From contig CANJCB010000003.1 of the NCBI GenBank assembly GCA_947473305.1, positions 1-64,000 on the forward strand: DNA of 64,000 bases, in the 5' to 3' direction. Source of the stretch: Rhodospirillales bacterium. GTDB taxonomy: Bacteria; Pseudomonadota; Alphaproteobacteria; ATCC43930; CGMCC-115725. The position numbers and the translations under genes are program-made. Positions 42,517-50,493 of the stretch are shown one piece after another. Within the stretch, counting starts at the first letter, position 1; each line of letters starts with the position of its first letter. The notes beneath the pieces are model-generated. The model had not been told where the DNA came from and did not search any database. It worked only from the letters and a program-made list of their open reading frames with translations.

Positions 42517-44369
42517 TGAGCCATCTTTCGCAGGGGCTTGAGGGTCAGCATCGCGTGCTTTTCCGCGATGTGCCGGGTGATGAAGCGCGCCGTGACCGGG
42601 GTGCCGTCCCAATGGAGGATCGGCATCAGCCGCGCCGGGTCGATATTGCTCTCGTTGATCAGCAGCATCCGAAGCTGCGCGTCGCGGTTCTGCTCCACGA
42701 CGAAGACCTGGTCATGGGCCATGACGAAGTTGACCACGTCCTCGTGGAAGGGAAAGCCCCTGATACGCATCATGTCGAGATGGATGCCCTGCGCTTCAAG
42801 GGCTTCCAGCGCCTCATGCATGGCGGGCGAGGTCGAGCCGTAATAGATCACGCCGTAGCGGGTCGGCTCCTTCGCCGGCTCGTTCACGGGATGGGGGACC
42901 AGCTCCTTGGCGGTTTCGAACTTCCGCAGGAGGCGCTCCATGTTGTCCTGATAGGCATCGCCCGATTCCGTGTAGCGGGCGTAGCGGTCCTTCGACGTGC
43001 CGCGCGTGAAATAGGAGCCCCGCGTCGGATGGACGCCGGGGAGCGTGCGGAAGGGGATGCCATCGCCGTCCACGTCGAGATAGCGGCCGAAATCCTTGCC
43101 GGCTTCCAGCTCGTCGTGGGTCATGATCTTGCCGCGGTCGTAGCGGCGGCTCTCGTCCCATTTCAGGGGCCGGCAGAGCCATTCGTTCATGCCGATATCC
43201 AAATCCAGCATGACGAAGATCGGGGTCTGGAGCCTCTCGGCGAGATCGAAAGCGAGCGCCCCGAACTCGAAGCTTTCCGAGGGATCTTCCGGAAACAGCA
43301 GTACATGCTTGGTGTCGCCATGGGAGGCATAGGCGCAGGAGATGATGTCGGACTGCTGGGTCCGCGTCGGCATGCCCGTCGAAGGCCCGCCGCGCTGCAC
43401 GTCGAAGATCACCGCCGGGATTTCGGCGAAATAGGCGAGCCCGATGAATTCGTTCATCAGCGAGATGCCGGGGCCTGAGGTCGAGGTGAAGGACCGCGCC
43501 CCGTTCCAGCCCGCCCCGATCACCATGCCGATGGAGGCAAGCTCGTCTTCCGCCTGGATGATGGCGAAGCGGTTCTTCCTGGTGACGGGATCGACCCGGA
43601 ACTTCATGCAATGCTTGGTGAAGGCTTCCGCGAGGCTCGACGAGGGCGTGATCGGATACCAGGCGCAGACCGTGGCCCCGCCATAGACCGCGCCCAGCGC
43701 CGCCGCGTTATTGCCGTCGATCAGGATCTTGTCGCCCACCGCCGTCGAGGTGCGGATGGTGACGCCCAAGGGGCATTTCAGATGGGCCAGCGCATAGTCC
43801 CGGCCCAGATGCAGCGCATGGACATTGGGGGCGATCAGCTTGTCCTTGCCCTTGAACTGCTCGCCGATCAGCGTCTCGATGACCGAGACATCCATGTCCA
43901 GGAGCGCCGAGAGCGCTCCCACATAGATGATGTTCTTGAAGAGCTGCCGCTGCCGCATGTCGGTATATTCGCGGTTGCAGATCTCGGTGAGCGGGATCCC
44001 GACCACATTGATGTCCGGCCGGAATTTCGACGCCGGCATCGGCTTGGTGGAATCGTAGAAGAGATAGCCGCCGGGCTCGATGCTCGCCACATCGCCGTCC
44101 CAGGTCTGGGGGTTCATGGCCACCATGAGATCGACGCCGCCGCGCCGCCCCAGATGCCCCGCCTCGCTGACCCGGACCTCGAACCAGGTGGGCAGGCCCT
44201 GGATGTTCGACGGGAAGATGTTCCGCGAGCTGATCGGCACGCCCATGCGGACGACCGACTTGGCGAAAAGCTGGTTGGCGCTGGCCGAGCCCGAACCGTT
44301 CACATTGGCGAATTTGACGACGAAATCGTTGACCGCGGTGATCGTCTCGGAAGCTAGTGACTGTTGCAT
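42513..44369 (-). CDS. 2-oxoacid:ferredoxin oxidoreductase, fused gamma-alpha subunit
   Basis: The 618-residue protein joins the gamma (catalytic) domain (residues 10-200, VKFANVNGSGSASANQLFAKS, AGHLGRRGGVDLMVAMN) to the alpha pyruvate/2-oxoglutarate-flavodoxin domain (from about 225, NNAAALGAVYGGATVCAWYPITPSSSLAEAF). The TSGPGISLMNEF and QRGGPSTGMPTRTQQSD segments of the family are present. With the beta subunit it oxidatively decarboxylates a 2-oxoacid to acyl-CoA and reduces ferredoxin, or runs in reverse. It overlaps the upstream flavoprotein gene by 16 bases. Confidence 0.92.
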   Translation of the reverse strand: MQQSLASETITAVNDFVVKFANVNGSGSASANQLFAKSVVRMGVPISSRNIFPSNIQGLPTWFEVRVSEAGHLGRRGGVDLMVAMNPQTWDGDVASIEPGGYLFYDSTKPMPASKFRPDINVVGIPLTEICNREYTDMRQRQLFKNIIYVGALSALLDMDVSVIETLIGEQFKGKDKLIAPNVHALHLGRDYALAHLKCPLGVTIRTSTAVGDKILIDGNNAAALGAVYGGATVCAWYPITPSSSLAEAFTKHCMKFRVDPVTRKNRFAIIQAEDELASIGMVIGAGWNGARSFTSTSGPGISLMNEFIGLAYFAEIPAVIFDVQRGGPSTGMPTRTQQSDIISCAYASHGDTKHVLLFPEDPSESFEFGALAFDLAERLQTPIFVMLDLDIGMNEWLCRPLKWDESRRYDRGKIMTHDELEAGKDFGRYLDVDGDGIPFRTLPGVHPTRGSYFTRGTSKDRYARYTESGDAYQDNMERLLRKFETAKELVPHPVNEPAKEPTRYGVIYYGSTSPAMHEALEALEAQGIHLDMMRIRGFPFHEDVVNFVMAHDQVFVVEQNRDAQLRMLLINESNIDPARLMPILHWDGTPVTARFITRHIAEKHAMLTLKPLRKMAQ

Positions 44370-46141
44370 GAGGCTCCCGCCTTTGCCATATCGACCAGGA
44401 ACTTCTGCATATCCCAGGCTCCGGTGGGACAGCGTTCCGCGCAAAGCCCGCAGTGCAGGCAGACATCCTCGTCCTTCGCCATGATCCGGGCGGTCTTGAG
44501 CCCATCGGCGATATAGAGGTCCTGGGTGAGGTTGAGCGCCGGGGCCATGAGGCGCATCCTGAGATCCGCCTCCTCCCCGTTCTCGGTGAAGGTGATGCAA
44601 TCCATCGGGCAGATGTCCACGCAGGCATCGCATTCGATGCAGAGCTTCGGCGTGAAGACCGTCTGGATATCGCAATTGAGGCAGCGCTCGGCTTCCTTAT
44701 AGGCAAGCCGGTCGTCGAAGCCCAATTCGACCTCGACCTTGATGTTGTTGAGCGCGATGGCCTTGTCCGCATGGGGAACCTTGAAACGCCCATCGTTGGA
44801 GATGTCGTTGTCGTAGCTCCACTCGTGGATGCCCATCTTCTGGCTGGAGATGGTGATCTGGTGGGGCGGACGCTCGGTCACGTCCTCGCCCCGGCAGAAG
44901 CGGTCGATGGAGATCGCCGCCGCATGGCCATGGGCCACCGCCCAGATGATGTTCTTCGGCCCGAAGGCCGCGTCGCCGCCGAAGAAGACGCGGGGGTTGG
45001 TCGACTGCATGGTGACTTCGTTGACCACCGGCATGTTCCAGCGGTCGAACTCCAACCCGGCATCGCGCTCGATCCAGGGGAAGGCGTTCTCCTGTCCGAC
45101 CGCCACCAGCACGTCGTCGCAGGGGATGACGACCTCGGGCTCGCCGGTCGGCACGAGGTTGCGGCGGCCCTTCTCGTCATAGACCGCCTCGACCTTGTCG
45201 AAGCTCATGCCGGTGAGGTTGCCGTTCTCGTGCAGGAAGGCCTTGGGCACCAGGAAGTTGAGGATCGGGATATCCTCGTTCATGGCGTCGTCTTTTTCCC
45301 AGGGCGAGGCCTTCATCTCGTCGAAGCCGCTGCGCACCACGACCTTGACCTCGTCGCCGCCCAACCGGCGGGAGGACCGGCAGCAATCCATGGCCGTATT
45401 GCCGCCGCCCAGCACGATGACGCGCTTGCCGATCTTGTCGATATGGCCGAAGGCGACGCTGGAGAGCCAGTCGATGCCGATATGGATATTGGCGGCGGCC
45501 TCCTGGCGGCCGGGGATGTCGAGATCGCGGCCGCGCGGCGCGCCGGAGCCGACGAAGATCGCGTCGTAATCCTCGGCCAGCAGGCCTTTGAGGCTGTCGA
45601 TCTTCTCGCCGTATCGAGGGGTGATGCCCATGTCGGCGATATAGCCGACTTCCTCGTCGATCACCGACTCGGGCAGGCGGAATTTCGGGATCTGGCTGCG
45701 GATCATGCCGCCCGCCCGCGCATCGCCGTCATAGACGACGACTTCATAGCCCAGGGGCAGCAGGTCCCGCGCCACGGTCAGCGAGGCCGGACCCGCGCCG
45801 ACGCAGGCCACCCGCTTGCCGTTCTTCGCCACATCCGCGCCCGGCAGGCGGTCGGAGATATCGCCCTTGTAGTCCGCCGCGACCCGCTTCAGCCGGCAGA
45901 TCGCGACCGGCTGCTCCTCGACTCGGCCGCGCCGGCAGGCGGGCTCGCAGGGGCGGTCGCAGGTGCGCCCGAGAACCCCCGGAAAGACATTGGATTTCCA
46001 ATTGATCATATAGGCGTCGGCATAGCGGCCGGCGGCGATCAGGCGGATATATTCCGGGACGGGCGTATGAGCGGGACAGGCCCATTGGCAATCCACGACC
46101 TTGTGGAAATAGTCCTGCTCGGCAATGTCTGTGGCCTTCAC
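44354..46141 (-). CDS. GltD-like FAD/NAD(P) oxidoreductase with N- and C-terminal iron-sulfur domains
   Basis: The 595-residue electron-transfer subunit has an N-terminal cluster domain (CQWACPAHTPVPEYI, then GRTCDRPCEPACRRG). An FAD domain follows (CVGAGPASLTVARDLLPLGY near 114-133) and then an NAD(P) domain (VIVLGGGNTAMDCCRSSRRLG). The C-terminal two-[4Fe-4S] ferredoxin domain has CIECDACVDICPMDCI and CLHCGLCAERCPTGAW. It resembles the beta subunit of glutamate synthase but has no large-subunit partner. Its operon with gamma-alpha and beta suggests that it links the 2-oxoacid oxidoreductase to NAD(P)H. I place the start at GTG 46141, six bases after GAGGAGG; a TTG at 46144 is also possible. 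Confidence 0.87.
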   Translation of the reverse strand: MKATDIAEQDYFHKVVDCQWACPAHTPVPEYIRLIAAGRYADAYMINWKSNVFPGVLGRTCDRPCEPACRRGRVEEQPVAICRLKRVAADYKGDISDRLPGADVAKNGKRVACVGAGPASLTVARDLLPLGYEVVVYDGDARAGGMIRSQIPKFRLPESVIDEEVGYIADMGITPRYGEKIDSLKGLLAEDYDAIFVGSGAPRGRDLDIPGRQEAAANIHIGIDWLSSVAFGHIDKIGKRVIVLGGGNTAMDCCRSSRRLGGDEVKVVVRSGFDEMKASPWEKDDAMNEDIPILNFLVPKAFLHENGNLTGMSFDKVEAVYDEKGRRNLVPTGEPEVVIPCDDVLVAVGQENAFPWIERDAGLEFDRWNMPVVNEVTMQSTNPRVFFGGDAAFGPKNIIWAVAHGHAAAISIDRFCRGEDVTERPPHQITISSQKMGIHEWSYDNDISNDGRFKVPHADKAIALNNIKVEVELGFDDRLAYKEAERCLNCDIQTVFTPKLCIECDACVDICPMDCITFTENGEEADLRMRLMAPALNLTQDLYIADGLKTARIMAKDEDVCLHCGLCAERCPTGAWDMQKFLVDMAKAGASCNSH

Positions 46142-46459
46142 CAAAACCCTCCTCTCGGGCGCTTAAGCTAAGGCGGAAGGAATATGCGGCTCCCTGGAGG
46201 AAGCGCAGAGTCCTGGCGCACTGGGCTGAGGCATAAAAGCTCGTCGTCTCTAGGGAAAAGCGTTGTTATTTCGTGGCGCGGGTATTTACGGCGCGGGTAC
46301 CACTTACCGCATCCAGCGGCATATTCAACATAAAACGGCTGACAGGCAACACCCTGGAACTCAGCCCTGTAGGGCGGAAAAGCGCGAGCGCATTCCGCCG
46401 AATCGGGGCGCGGCCCAAAGCACGGAAGGCGCTTAAGCTTTTCCGCCCTGCGCGGGTCG
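46142..46459. other. Intergenic region upstream of the flavoprotein gene, including repeat B
   Basis: About 320 bases hold the promoter region of the oxidoreductase operon and, from 46369, a family B repeat. No further gene is supported. The segment 46255-46320 is comparatively AT-rich and may contain the promoter, but I cannot name boxes. Confidence 0.55.
46369..46452. repeat. Repeat family B copy 3
   Basis: GTAGGGCGGAAAAGCGCGAG with GCATTCCGCCG on the left is matched by GGAAGGCGCTTAAGC and TTTTCCGCCCTGCG on the right. It is 84 bp and more diverged in its right arm than the other copies. Confidence 0.88.
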
Positions 46460-46645
46460 TTACGAGGGGGCGATCGACTCCGCTTCCCGGTCGATATCCG
46501 CGGCGATCCGGGTCAATTCCCGCGAAACCTCGGGCACGGCGGTCAGTTCCGACAGGTCTCGGCAGCGTCCCGCCAGATGGCGCAGACGGCCCGCACTTTC
46601 CCCGAGTCTCGGATTGGCTTCCTTGGCGGCTTCTTTGGCTTCCAT
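46460..46645 (-). CDS. Small hypothetical protein, 61 residues
   Basis: The predicted protein is helical, Ala/Arg/Glu-rich and without Cys or a signal peptide (MEAKEAAKEANPRLGESAGR at the start). GGGAGATGTCTT upstream of the ATG at 46645 is a plausible ribosome binding site. The stop lies next to repeat B copy 3. I do not recognise a family and it may be a random open frame in GC-rich DNA. Confidence 0.45.
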   Translation of the reverse strand: MEAKEAAKEANPRLGESAGRLRHLAGRCRDLSELTAVPEVSRELTRIAADIDREAESIAPS

Positions 46646-46733
46646 AAGACATCTCCCGCGCCGCCGTCTTGGGTGCGGCTGGCGCTAAGGCAAAAGCTTG
46701 CCCCATCCGGGACCGCACCGCCATAGTGAAGTC

Positions 46734-47927
46734 ATGAGCGAACCCCGCCCGGTCCTGCCCGCCTTCCTGACGGCCCGCCTTCTCATCTCCGCCGGCGTCC
46801 AGATGCAGGTCGTGGCGGTCGGCTGGGAGATCTACAGCCTGACCCATAGTCCGGTGCAGCTGGGCATGATCGGGCTCGTCCAGTTCCTGGCCACCGCCTG
46901 CCTCTCCTTCGTTTCGGGCCATGTGATCGACCGCTATCCCAAGCGCCTGGTGCTGCTGACCGCCATCGTCTTCGAGGCCATGGCGAGTCTTGGCATGGCT
47001 TGGCTCGCCTTTACCGACACCCAGACCACCGCGCCCTATTTCATCCTGGTGGCGATCTTCGGGGCCGCCCGCGCCTTCGACCATCCCGCCGCGACCGCCA
47101 TGCTGCCCATGCTCATCCGGGGCGAGCGCTTCCCCAAGGCGGTGGCCATGGATTCGATGGCCCGGCAGGCGGCCGTCCTCCTGGGGCCGTCGCTCGGCGG
47201 GGCGCTCATCGCGATTTCCTCCTGGGCACCCTTCGCGGGTTGCGCTCTCGCGGTGTCCTTCGCCTTCCTCATGGTCTTGGCTCTGCCCCTCCAGGGAGCG
47301 GCCGCGCGCAAGGAGCCCTTTTCCTGGACGAGCCTCGTCAGCGGCATTTCCTATATCGCCGGCAACAAGGTGCTGCTGGGCGTCATGAGCCTCGATCTTG
47401 TTTCGGTTCTCTTCGGCGGGGCCACCGCGCTGCTGCCGATCTATGCGGCGGATATCCTGGAGATCGGGCCGCAGGGCCTGGGCCTCCTCCGCAGTGCCCC
47501 GGCGGTGGGCGGGCTCGCCATGGGATTGATGATGGCCAGGATGACGCTGCCCTGGCCGCGCGGCACCATCGTGCTGGTGACGGTGGCGATCTTCGGGGCC
47601 GCCACCATCGTCTTCGGGCTGTCCCAGAGCCTGCCCTTGTCGCTGGTGGCGCTGGTCTTCATCGGCGGGTCGGACACGATCAGCATGGTCGTGCGCAACA
47701 CCATGGTCCAGCTGGAGACCCCGGACGCGCTGCGCGGACGGGTGGCGGCGGTCTATGGCCTCGTGACCGGCACCGCGAACCAATTGGGCGAATTCGAATC
47801 CGGCATCGCGGCGGCGCTCATCGGCACTGTGGGCTCGGTCGTTTTAGGCGGCGCCGTCACCGTCACCATGGCCGGGCTCTGGACCTGGCGTTTCCCGATC
47901 CTGCGGCGAGCCGTTCAACCAAGCTAG
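46734..47927 (+). CDS. MFS transporter (EntS-like efflux family)
   Basis: The 397-residue protein has 10-12 helices. VAVGWEIYSLTHSPVQLGMIGLV near 27-49 and the loop GHVIDRYPKRLVLL near 63-76 match the MFS_3/enterobactin-exporter group. DSMARQAAVLLGPSLGGAL is the middle signature and DALRGRVAAVYGL follows in the second half. Substrate unknown. The ATG at 46734 gives the family N-terminus; a TTG 36 bases upstream is in frame but less likely. Confidence 0.85.
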   Translation: MSEPRPVLPAFLTARLLISAGVQMQVVAVGWEIYSLTHSPVQLGMIGLVQFLATACLSFVSGHVIDRYPKRLVLLTAIVFEAMASLGMAWLAFTDTQTTAPYFILVAIFGAARAFDHPAATAMLPMLIRGERFPKAVAMDSMARQAAVLLGPSLGGALIAISSWAPFAGCALAVSFAFLMVLALPLQGAAARKEPFSWTSLVSGISYIAGNKVLLGVMSLDLVSVLFGGATALLPIYAADILEIGPQGLGLLRSAPAVGGLAMGLMMARMTLPWPRGTIVLVTVAIFGAATIVFGLSQSLPLSLVALVFIGGSDTISMVVRNTMVQLETPDALRGRVAAVYGLVTGTANQLGEFESGIAAALIGTVGSVVLGGAVTVTMAGLWTWRFPILRRAVQPS

Positions 47928-47940
47928 AGGAGGATGAAGC

Positions 47941-48651
47941 ATGATCCGGCGTCTTTCACTCATCGCGATCATGCTTCTGGCCACCGGAACCGCCCGCGCG
48001 GCCCAGCCGGTGGATCTCCTCCTCGTGCTGGCGGTCGACGCCTCGGGCAGCGTCAGCATGGACCGCTTCGATCTCCAGAAGCACGGCTATGCCCAGGCCT
48101 TCGCCAATCCCCGCATCATCCAGGCGATCCGCTCCGGCCCCTTCCAGGCCATCGCCGTCGCCATGGTGCAATGGACCGGCCCCCGGATGCAGAACGACGT
48201 GGTGCCCTGGACCATCGTCGATGGGACCGAGGCATCGCTTCAGCTCTCCAAACGCATCGCGGCCACGCCCCGCACCCTCTTCGGCGGCGGCACCTCGATC
48301 AGCGGGGCCATCGACCATTCCGTCAAACTCATGGCCGCGAGCGGCATCGAGGCGACCCGGCAGGTCATCGACATCTCGGGCGACGGCGCGAGCAACAACG
48401 GCCGCCCGGTGACGGCGGCAAGGGACGAGGCCCTGGCGCTCGGCATCTCGATCAACGGGCTGCCGATCCTGAGCCTCGAACCCGACCTCGACGACTATTA
48501 CCGGAACTATGTGATCGGCGGCCCTGGAGCCTTCGTCATCGCCATCGACAGCTATGACAAATTCGCGTCGGCGATCCTGGAAAAGCTCATCACCGAGATC
48601 GCCGGCTTGGAGAAATCGCCGGCTTCCACCCAATTCGCCGCGAGGGAGTGA
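47941..48651 (+). CDS. Secreted DUF1194 (von Willebrand A-like) protein
   Basis: The 236-residue protein has a signal peptide (cleavage after GTARA). LLLVLAVDASGSVSMDRFDLQ near 26-46 holds the DxSxS MIDAS metal-binding motif. QWTGPRMQNDVVPWTIV, FGGGTSISGAIDHS with the MIDAS Thr and QVIDISGDGASNNGRPV with its Asp complete the VWA fold. This domain family is common in alphaproteobacterial secretomes, but its role is unknown. It starts 13 bases after the MFS gene and is probably co-transcribed with it. Confidence 0.88.
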   Translation: MIRRLSLIAIMLLATGTARAAQPVDLLLVLAVDASGSVSMDRFDLQKHGYAQAFANPRIIQAIRSGPFQAIAVAMVQWTGPRMQNDVVPWTIVDGTEASLQLSKRIAATPRTLFGGGTSISGAIDHSVKLMAASGIEATRQVIDISGDGASNNGRPVTAARDEALALGISINGLPILSLEPDLDDYYRNYVIGGPGAFVIAIDSYDKFASAILEKLITEIAGLEKSPASTQFAARE

Positions 48652-48776
48652 GGCGACTCGGAGGACGGCTGGCCTTGCGCACATGGCAGCCTCCTGAAAT
48701 CAAACGCTAAGTTCGCTTGTGGAATGCCAAGCGAAGTGGCAAACAATCTTCATCTCTATCGGGGACGGAGCGGGAA

Positions 48777-49010
48777 ATGGCGAAGCCGCAGAATTTGCAA
48801 GCGGCGTTCCTGGACCATGTGACGGATCACCATGTCATGGTCTCGGTCTTCCTGCTGAACGGCGTCAAGCTGCAGGGCATCATCGTCGGGCACGACAATT
48901 ACACCGTGCAGGTGGTCCACCGCGGCCAGGCGCAGAGCATCTTCAAGCGCGCGATCTCGACCATCGTGCCCGATAATCCGATCAATCTCTGGGACGGCAA
49001 GGTCGAATAG
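48777..49010 (+). CDS. hfq: Divergent Hfq RNA chaperone
   Basis: The 77-residue Sm-like protein keeps the Hfq core: NLQAAFLDHV at the N-terminus, VSVFLLNGVKLQGIIVGHDNY (Sm1) and FKRAISTIVPDNP (Sm2). Compared with E. coli, the rim RRER (16-19) is TDHH, Phe39 is His, Phe42 is Tyr, and Lys56-His57 is Lys-Arg. Q8 and D40 are retained; D9 is Ala. An extra residue occurs before Sm2. The neighbours are DUF1194 and mnmA, not hflX, so it may be a second Hfq. The ATG at 48777 follows GGAGCGGGA. Confidence 0.88.
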   Translation: MAKPQNLQAAFLDHVTDHHVMVSVFLLNGVKLQGIIVGHDNYTVQVVHRGQAQSIFKRAISTIVPDNPINLWDGKVE

Positions 49011-49074
49011 GCTGGGGTTCCCGCGCGCCTCAAGGATGCGGGAGAACATTTCCGCTAGCGTCCTAATCAAAAGC

Positions 49075-49163
49075 CGTCATTGCGAGCGGAGCGAAGCAAT
49101 CCAGCCTCTTGCCGGTGGCTAAGTTCTGGATCGCCACGCTTGCTTCGCAGGCTCGCGATGACG
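49075..49163. repeat. Repeat family C copy 5
   Basis: CGTCATTGCGAGCGGAGCG and AAGCAATCCAG on the left match TTCTGGATCGCCACGCTTGC and GGCTCGCGATGACG on the right. The interior TTGCCGGTGGC is shared with copy 6. It separates convergent hfq and mnmA. Confidence 0.9.
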
Positions 49164-49176
49164 ACGAAGAATGTGG

Positions 49177-50274
49177 CTAACTCCGCGCGATCCAGCCGCC
49201 GCCCAGCACTCGGTCTTCCTGGTAAAAGACGCAAGCCTGTCCCGGCGCCACGCCCAGGGCGGGCTCGTCGAGCAGGACCTTTCCCCGGCCCTGACCATCC
49301 ATCGACAGACGCCCCGAAACGGGAGGCTGGGCCGAGCGCAGCTTGACCGCGACCTCCATGCCCTCGGCGGGCAGCGGGCCGCCCAGCCAATTGATCTCCG
49401 ACACCGGCACCTCTTGCGCGGCGAGCGCCTCGCGCGGCCCGACCACGACGCGGCGGGTCTGGGGCTCCAGGCGGATCACGAACCAGGGGCCGCCGGCCAT
49501 GCCGAGGCCCTTCCTCTGGCCCACGGTGAAATAGGCGACGCCGTCGTGGCTCCCCAGCACCTTGCCCTCAAGATCGACGATCGCGCCGGGTTCGATCGCG
49601 CCGGGCCGCAGCCGCTCCAACAGATTGGCGTAGGAGCCCGTGGGCACGAAGCAGATATCCTGGCTGTCCGGCTTCTCGGCCACGTCGAGGCCGATGCGGG
49701 CGGCCACGGCGCGGGTCTCGGCCTTGGTCATGCCACCCAAAGGAAAGCGGAGGAAATCGAGCTGGTCACGGGTCGTGGCGAAAAGGAAATAGCTCTGATC
49801 GCGGGCGATCTCCGCGCCCCGGTGAAGCTCCGGCCCTTCCGGCCCCTCGATGCGTTGGGCGTAATGGCCGGTGGCGAGCGCCACCGCCCCTAAGTCCCGC
49901 GCGGTGTCGAGAAGGTCCTTGAACTTGACCTTCTGGTTGCAGCGGACGCAGGGGATCGGCGTCTCGCCCTTCAGATAGCTATCGGCAAAATCCTCGATCA
50001 CAGCCTCGCGGAAGCGGGCCTCGTAGTCGAGCACATAGTGGGGAATGCCGAGGCGTTCGGCGACGCGGGCCGCATCCTCGATATCCTGGCCGGCGCAGCA
50101 GCTTCCGGGCTTGCCCGTGGCCCGGCCCTGGTCATAGAGCTGCAGCGTGATCCCGACCACGTCATGGCCCTGCTCCACGAGGAGCGCGGCCGTAACGGAG
50201 CTGTCGACGCCACCGGACATGGCGACGACGATGCGACCGGGCTTGGGAGTTCCGAGGCTCGACATGGCGCGCAT
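49177..50274 (-). CDS. mnmA: tRNA-specific 2-thiouridylase MnmA
   Basis: The 365-residue enzyme thiolates U34 of Lys, Glu and Gln tRNAs. The PP-loop [18 protein letters not shown] lies near 15-32, [17 protein letters not shown]-like follows, the first catalytic Cys is in [11 protein letters not shown] near 108, and [12 protein letters not shown] near 197 has the second. The start is either ATG 50274 or ATG 50265, three codons later; neither has a clear ribosome binding site. Sulfur would come from the IscS encoded at 57781. Confidence 0.94.
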   Translation of the reverse strand: MRAMSSLGTPKPGRIVVAMSGGVDSSVTAALLVEQGHDVVGITLQLYDQGRATGKPGSCCAGQDIEDAARVAERLGIPHYVLDYEARFREAVIEDFADSYLKGETPIPCVRCNQKVKFKDLLDTARDLGAVALATGHYAQRIEGPEGPELHRGAEIARDQSYFLFATTRDQLDFLRFPLGGMTKAETRAVAARIGLDVAEKPDSQDICFVPTGSYANLLERLRPGAIEPGAIVDLEGKVLGSHDGVAYFTVGQRKGLGMAGGPWFVIRLEPQTRRVVVGPREALAAQEVPVSEINWLGGPLPAEGMEVAVKLRSAQPPVSGRLSMDGQGRGKVLLDEPALGVAPGQACVFYQEDRVLGGGWIARS

Positions 50275-50300
50275 AATAGGGATTCGCGGCGCGGGTGCAA

Positions 50301-50382
50301 CGTAGGGCGGAAAAGCGTCAGCGCATTCCGCCGAGGACGGGGCATGGAATGGCGGAATACGCTCCGCTTTTCCGCCCTACGT
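50301..50382. repeat. Repeat family B copy 4
   Basis: This is the most regular copy: CGTAGGGCGGAAAAGCG-TCA-GCGCATTCCGCC on the left and GGCGGAATACGCTCCGC-TTTTCCGCCCTACG on the right, 82 bp. It lies 26 bases upstream of mnmA and directly before family C copy 6. Confidence 0.92.
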
Positions 50383-50397
50383 CCTGTCTCTCGACGT

Positions 50398-50482
50398 CGT
50401 TGCGAGCGAAGCGAAGCAATCCAGATTTTTGCCGGTGGCGAGATCCTGGATTGCCACAGCGGCTTCGCCGCTTCGCAATGAC
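50398..50482. repeat. Repeat family C copy 6
   Basis: CGTTGCGAGCGAAGCGAAGC with AATCCAG on the left, TTGCCGGTGGCGAG in the middle, and CCTGGATTGCCAC with GCTTCGCAATGACA on the right. It is adjacent to family B copy 4, forming a tandem of two unrelated elements. Confidence 0.9.
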
Positions 50483-50493
50483 AGCGAGAGGCC

